This document shows positions 61,839-64,000 of a DNA stretch of 64,000 nucleotides, piece after piece; positions within the stretch are counted from its first letter, which is position 1; each line of letters starts with the position of its first letter. Where the stretch lies: contig JAQFVV010007221.1 in assembly GCA_028023455.1 (NCBI GenBank), forward strand, positions 62,001-126,000, read 5' to 3'. The position numbers were made by a program, and so were the translations under genes. This DNA comes from Epiperipatus broadwayi (Eukaryota; Onychophora; Udeonychophora; Euonychophora; Peripatidae). The notes under the pieces are model-generated. The model was given only the letters and a program-made list of their open reading frames with translations. It made no database searches and was not told the origin of the DNA.

Positions 61839-63420
61839 AAACAGTAAAATCTATCTACCATCCTGTTTCACCCACTATATTCTATAGTAATATATAGGGT
61901 ATATGAACACAGACTTTCACATGACCCACTCCACACTATCTCATAACACTGATACACCTGAACACATACATGTTAAAAAGATAAATAATCATCAATATAT
62001 GTATTTCATGCTAAACAAGCAATCATCAGTTGGTCCAGATTACCATCTCTACATATATATGCTATAAGTGCTCAGATATATATTAAGATAGTCAATCATC
62101 CTACCCCAATGGACAGGCCTCAATCCACTCCACAATCGAACTCTTCAACCATCCATCCAAGTGAAAATCTGATGATGGAATGCTCAAAGGCCACACTGAA
62201 AACAAGATTCTTGTCACACCCATATTGACTTAAGATCAATCTGACCCCTCATGTACAGGACATAATCCATTTAATACATATACAAGGTTGGGAAGACATC
62301 TCTAATATGTAATAACTGAAACACACAGGCTTATTATATACCTGTGTCTATGTATGTAACGTATAGAATATATGAGCACAGACTTCAGACAACCCACCAC
62401 TGTACATATATATCTAAATCCTCATATGTTAGATTAATTTTTAAGATTAGTAATCATGGTTATATATGTGTGTGTATATTACAGCATACATTTTTGGACA
62501 TTTTTGTATATGTGTAATAAATCAGCATATTCACACGTATCTTTTCTTTTTTAAATAAATAAAGACCTTGCTATATGTGTAATCAAAACCAACACATATG
62601 CAGAAGAAGATATGATGTTATAGAATTAAAGCATTATAGATTTTCTTTTATTTTGAATATTATTGTAAAGTTAATATAGAAATTATAATGTTTCTGCATG
62701 TAAAAATAAATTATGCTTAAACCATGTTGAATAAAGAGTAAGATATTTACCATGTTTTAGATTTGTTTTTTGTAAAAAAATAATTTAATAAAATTAATTC
62801 TTCTTGGTATATTTTGACCTATTTAAAAGCTAAAAATAAAATAGATTTTAAAGTAAGTTTGAATAAATTAACCTGATCAAAATTGAGAGACCCACCTGTA
62901 AGAAAATCAATAAATCAGCACAAATCCCCAGATTTTAAGAATATAGCAAACTAAATTAGAAAAAAAACAGTTCTGAAATAAAACTAGTAAACAAGTTGTG
63001 GTCAATGTAAAAGAAGGGGTGGGGAGGTCAATACATAAACCTTCTTTCAGCCATTTTAGTTATTATAGTTATTGCTAGAGTAATGATATAGTAGACAAAT
63101 TATGAAAATGAAATTTATATGGTAGAAAGGCAATAAATTTTCTTTCTGATCCTGAGAGTGGTCTACAAGATGTGGATATGCCTGAATCAGCAGTCCAGTA
63201 GCAGTAAAAGTTAGAAAACACTCTAGGATCAAGAAAGATTGTAAGATAAGAGAACATAAAGTGGTAACCGATTTTTGCAAATTTTTAAAATGAACATTTG
63301 AACTAAATCTCCTAATTTCATAAAGCTAGCTAAAATATTGTAAATGGCCAAGTTTAATTTCATCAATCTAATTTTGCTAATTAAATGTTGCTTTTTTTTA
63401 AAGGGATTACAGAGATAAGG
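61838..63420. repeat. TA-anchored dispersed repeat, copy D, with internal duplication
   Basis: TTGAAACAGTAAAATC starts the copy, and CTGTTTCACCC lies 25 bp on, giving a 7 bp stem. AACACAGACTTTCACATGAC at 61,904 has a second version (AGCACAGACTTCAGACAACC) at about 62,369, so about 465 bp is tandemly repeated. It is related to the copies at 33,583 and 42,737 through the same ACACAGACTTTCA block. The right boundary is not clear. Confidence 0.45.
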
Positions 63421-63459
63421 TTGGTAGATGAGATTGCATTCTGGGCAGTATTAAAATGT

Positions 63460-63493
63460 TATAAAAGGGACCACAGAACAAAGGAAGTCAGTT
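63460..63493 (+). promoter_or_regulatory. TATA box plus initiator
   Basis: TATAAAAGGG at 63,460 is followed 28-30 bp later by TCAGTT (63,488-63,493), an arthropod-style initiator. A GC-richer leader follows, to about 63,720, ending in TTTTTTTTCTTAGGTAACC. This could be the promoter of a gene to the right of the window or the U3/R part of a long terminal repeat. Confidence 0.45.
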
Positions 63494-64000
63494 CAGTTTA
63501 CTTTCAGGTTGTAGTTAAGTTCAGAGGAGTTTAGTCAGTTGAGTTAATTACTTCTAAGAAGCCAACACAAGTTCTGCGTGATGAATTTTGAGTAGTGGAA
63601 TCTAGCACCTTTTTCTTCTTCTCTCGAAGAACTGTCTGCCTACAAGTGCCATGTTCCATCTGGCCGACCATACAACATGATTGCTTCCGACTGCTGATTG
63701 CTAATGACGCCGCCATGCTGTTTTTTTTCTTAGGTAACCTTTTAACATAGAACTGCCTTTATAAGTCAATACTTTTGTAATCTATTGTTCAACCGTCATG
63801 TCCTAATTTATATATTGTTTTATAAGCTTCTGTTAATTTTGCTTTTAAACTCTCTCTCTCAGTAATCTTTTATTAATATCATGTATTTTAACTTACCTTT
63901 CACGCTTAATTAAATTATATATAAATGTGTGTGATTCCATTAAGATTTCATATACTTTGTTTAATGTATAGATATAATTTATTTTCTTTAATGTGCCAAA
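63494..64000 (+). other. Leader-like segment, no coding call
   Basis: The transcript predicted from the TATA/initiator would begin here. Several ATGs are present but no long frame. Base composition falls back to AT-rich after 63,720. Confidence 0.35.

Overview
This window looks like AT-rich, repeat-dense, intergenic nuclear DNA from an invertebrate animal. The reasons are several APE-type LINE families, Penelope-like elements, tRNA-derived SINEs, long (TA)n and (ATT)n microsatellites, a class A GPCR sequence and eukaryotic splice and promoter signals. There is no sign of bacterial gene organisation. The sequence alone does not fix the phylum; only mobile-element fragments and one receptor are recognisable as protein.

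Layout. 1-3 kb: plain AT-rich DNA with one small hairpin element. 3-7.1 kb: the 3' end of an antisense RTE LINE, a (TA)n tract, and the first copy of a diverged dispersed duplication with a ~600 bp foldback nested in it. 7.1-11.6 kb: a 127 bp tandem repeat rich in splice-donor-like sites, a decayed coiled-coil coding remnant and a tRNA SINE. 11.6-17 kb: a ~410 bp repeat array with direct and inverted units, the second copy of the duplication, and a Penelope-like element with inverted termini seated in (TA)n. 17-25 kb: a decayed RTE and a long antisense LINE with an SGNH-type ORF1 tail. 26.6-30 kb: a near-perfect long hairpin and a decayed antisense Tx1/L1-like LINE. 30-48 kb: duplicated blocks, several copies of a repeat family whose end always abuts (TA)n, a second SINE, LINE scraps, and one possible host exon near 46.4 kb. 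48.6-55.5 kb: a purine-rich tract, a frameshifted class A GPCR, a second Penelope fragment, a 172 bp-arm inverted repeat and an hAT-like non-autonomous DNA transposon with an 8 bp target duplication. 55.5-61.1 kb: a nearly full-length Tx1-like LINE bounded by (AAT)n on both sides. 61-64 kb: another TA-anchored repeat and a TATA/initiator pair at the end.

No genes here work together as a pathway. The theme is an accumulation of mobile elements that use simple TA or AAT repeats as landing sites, plus young inverted duplications. The most interesting items are the 1,162 bp hAT-like element, the two near-perfect hairpins, the TA-anchored repeat family, and the AAT-bounded Tx1 LINE, whose first bases carry NRF1- and ETS-like sites. 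All calls come from reading the sequence; none was checked by database search.
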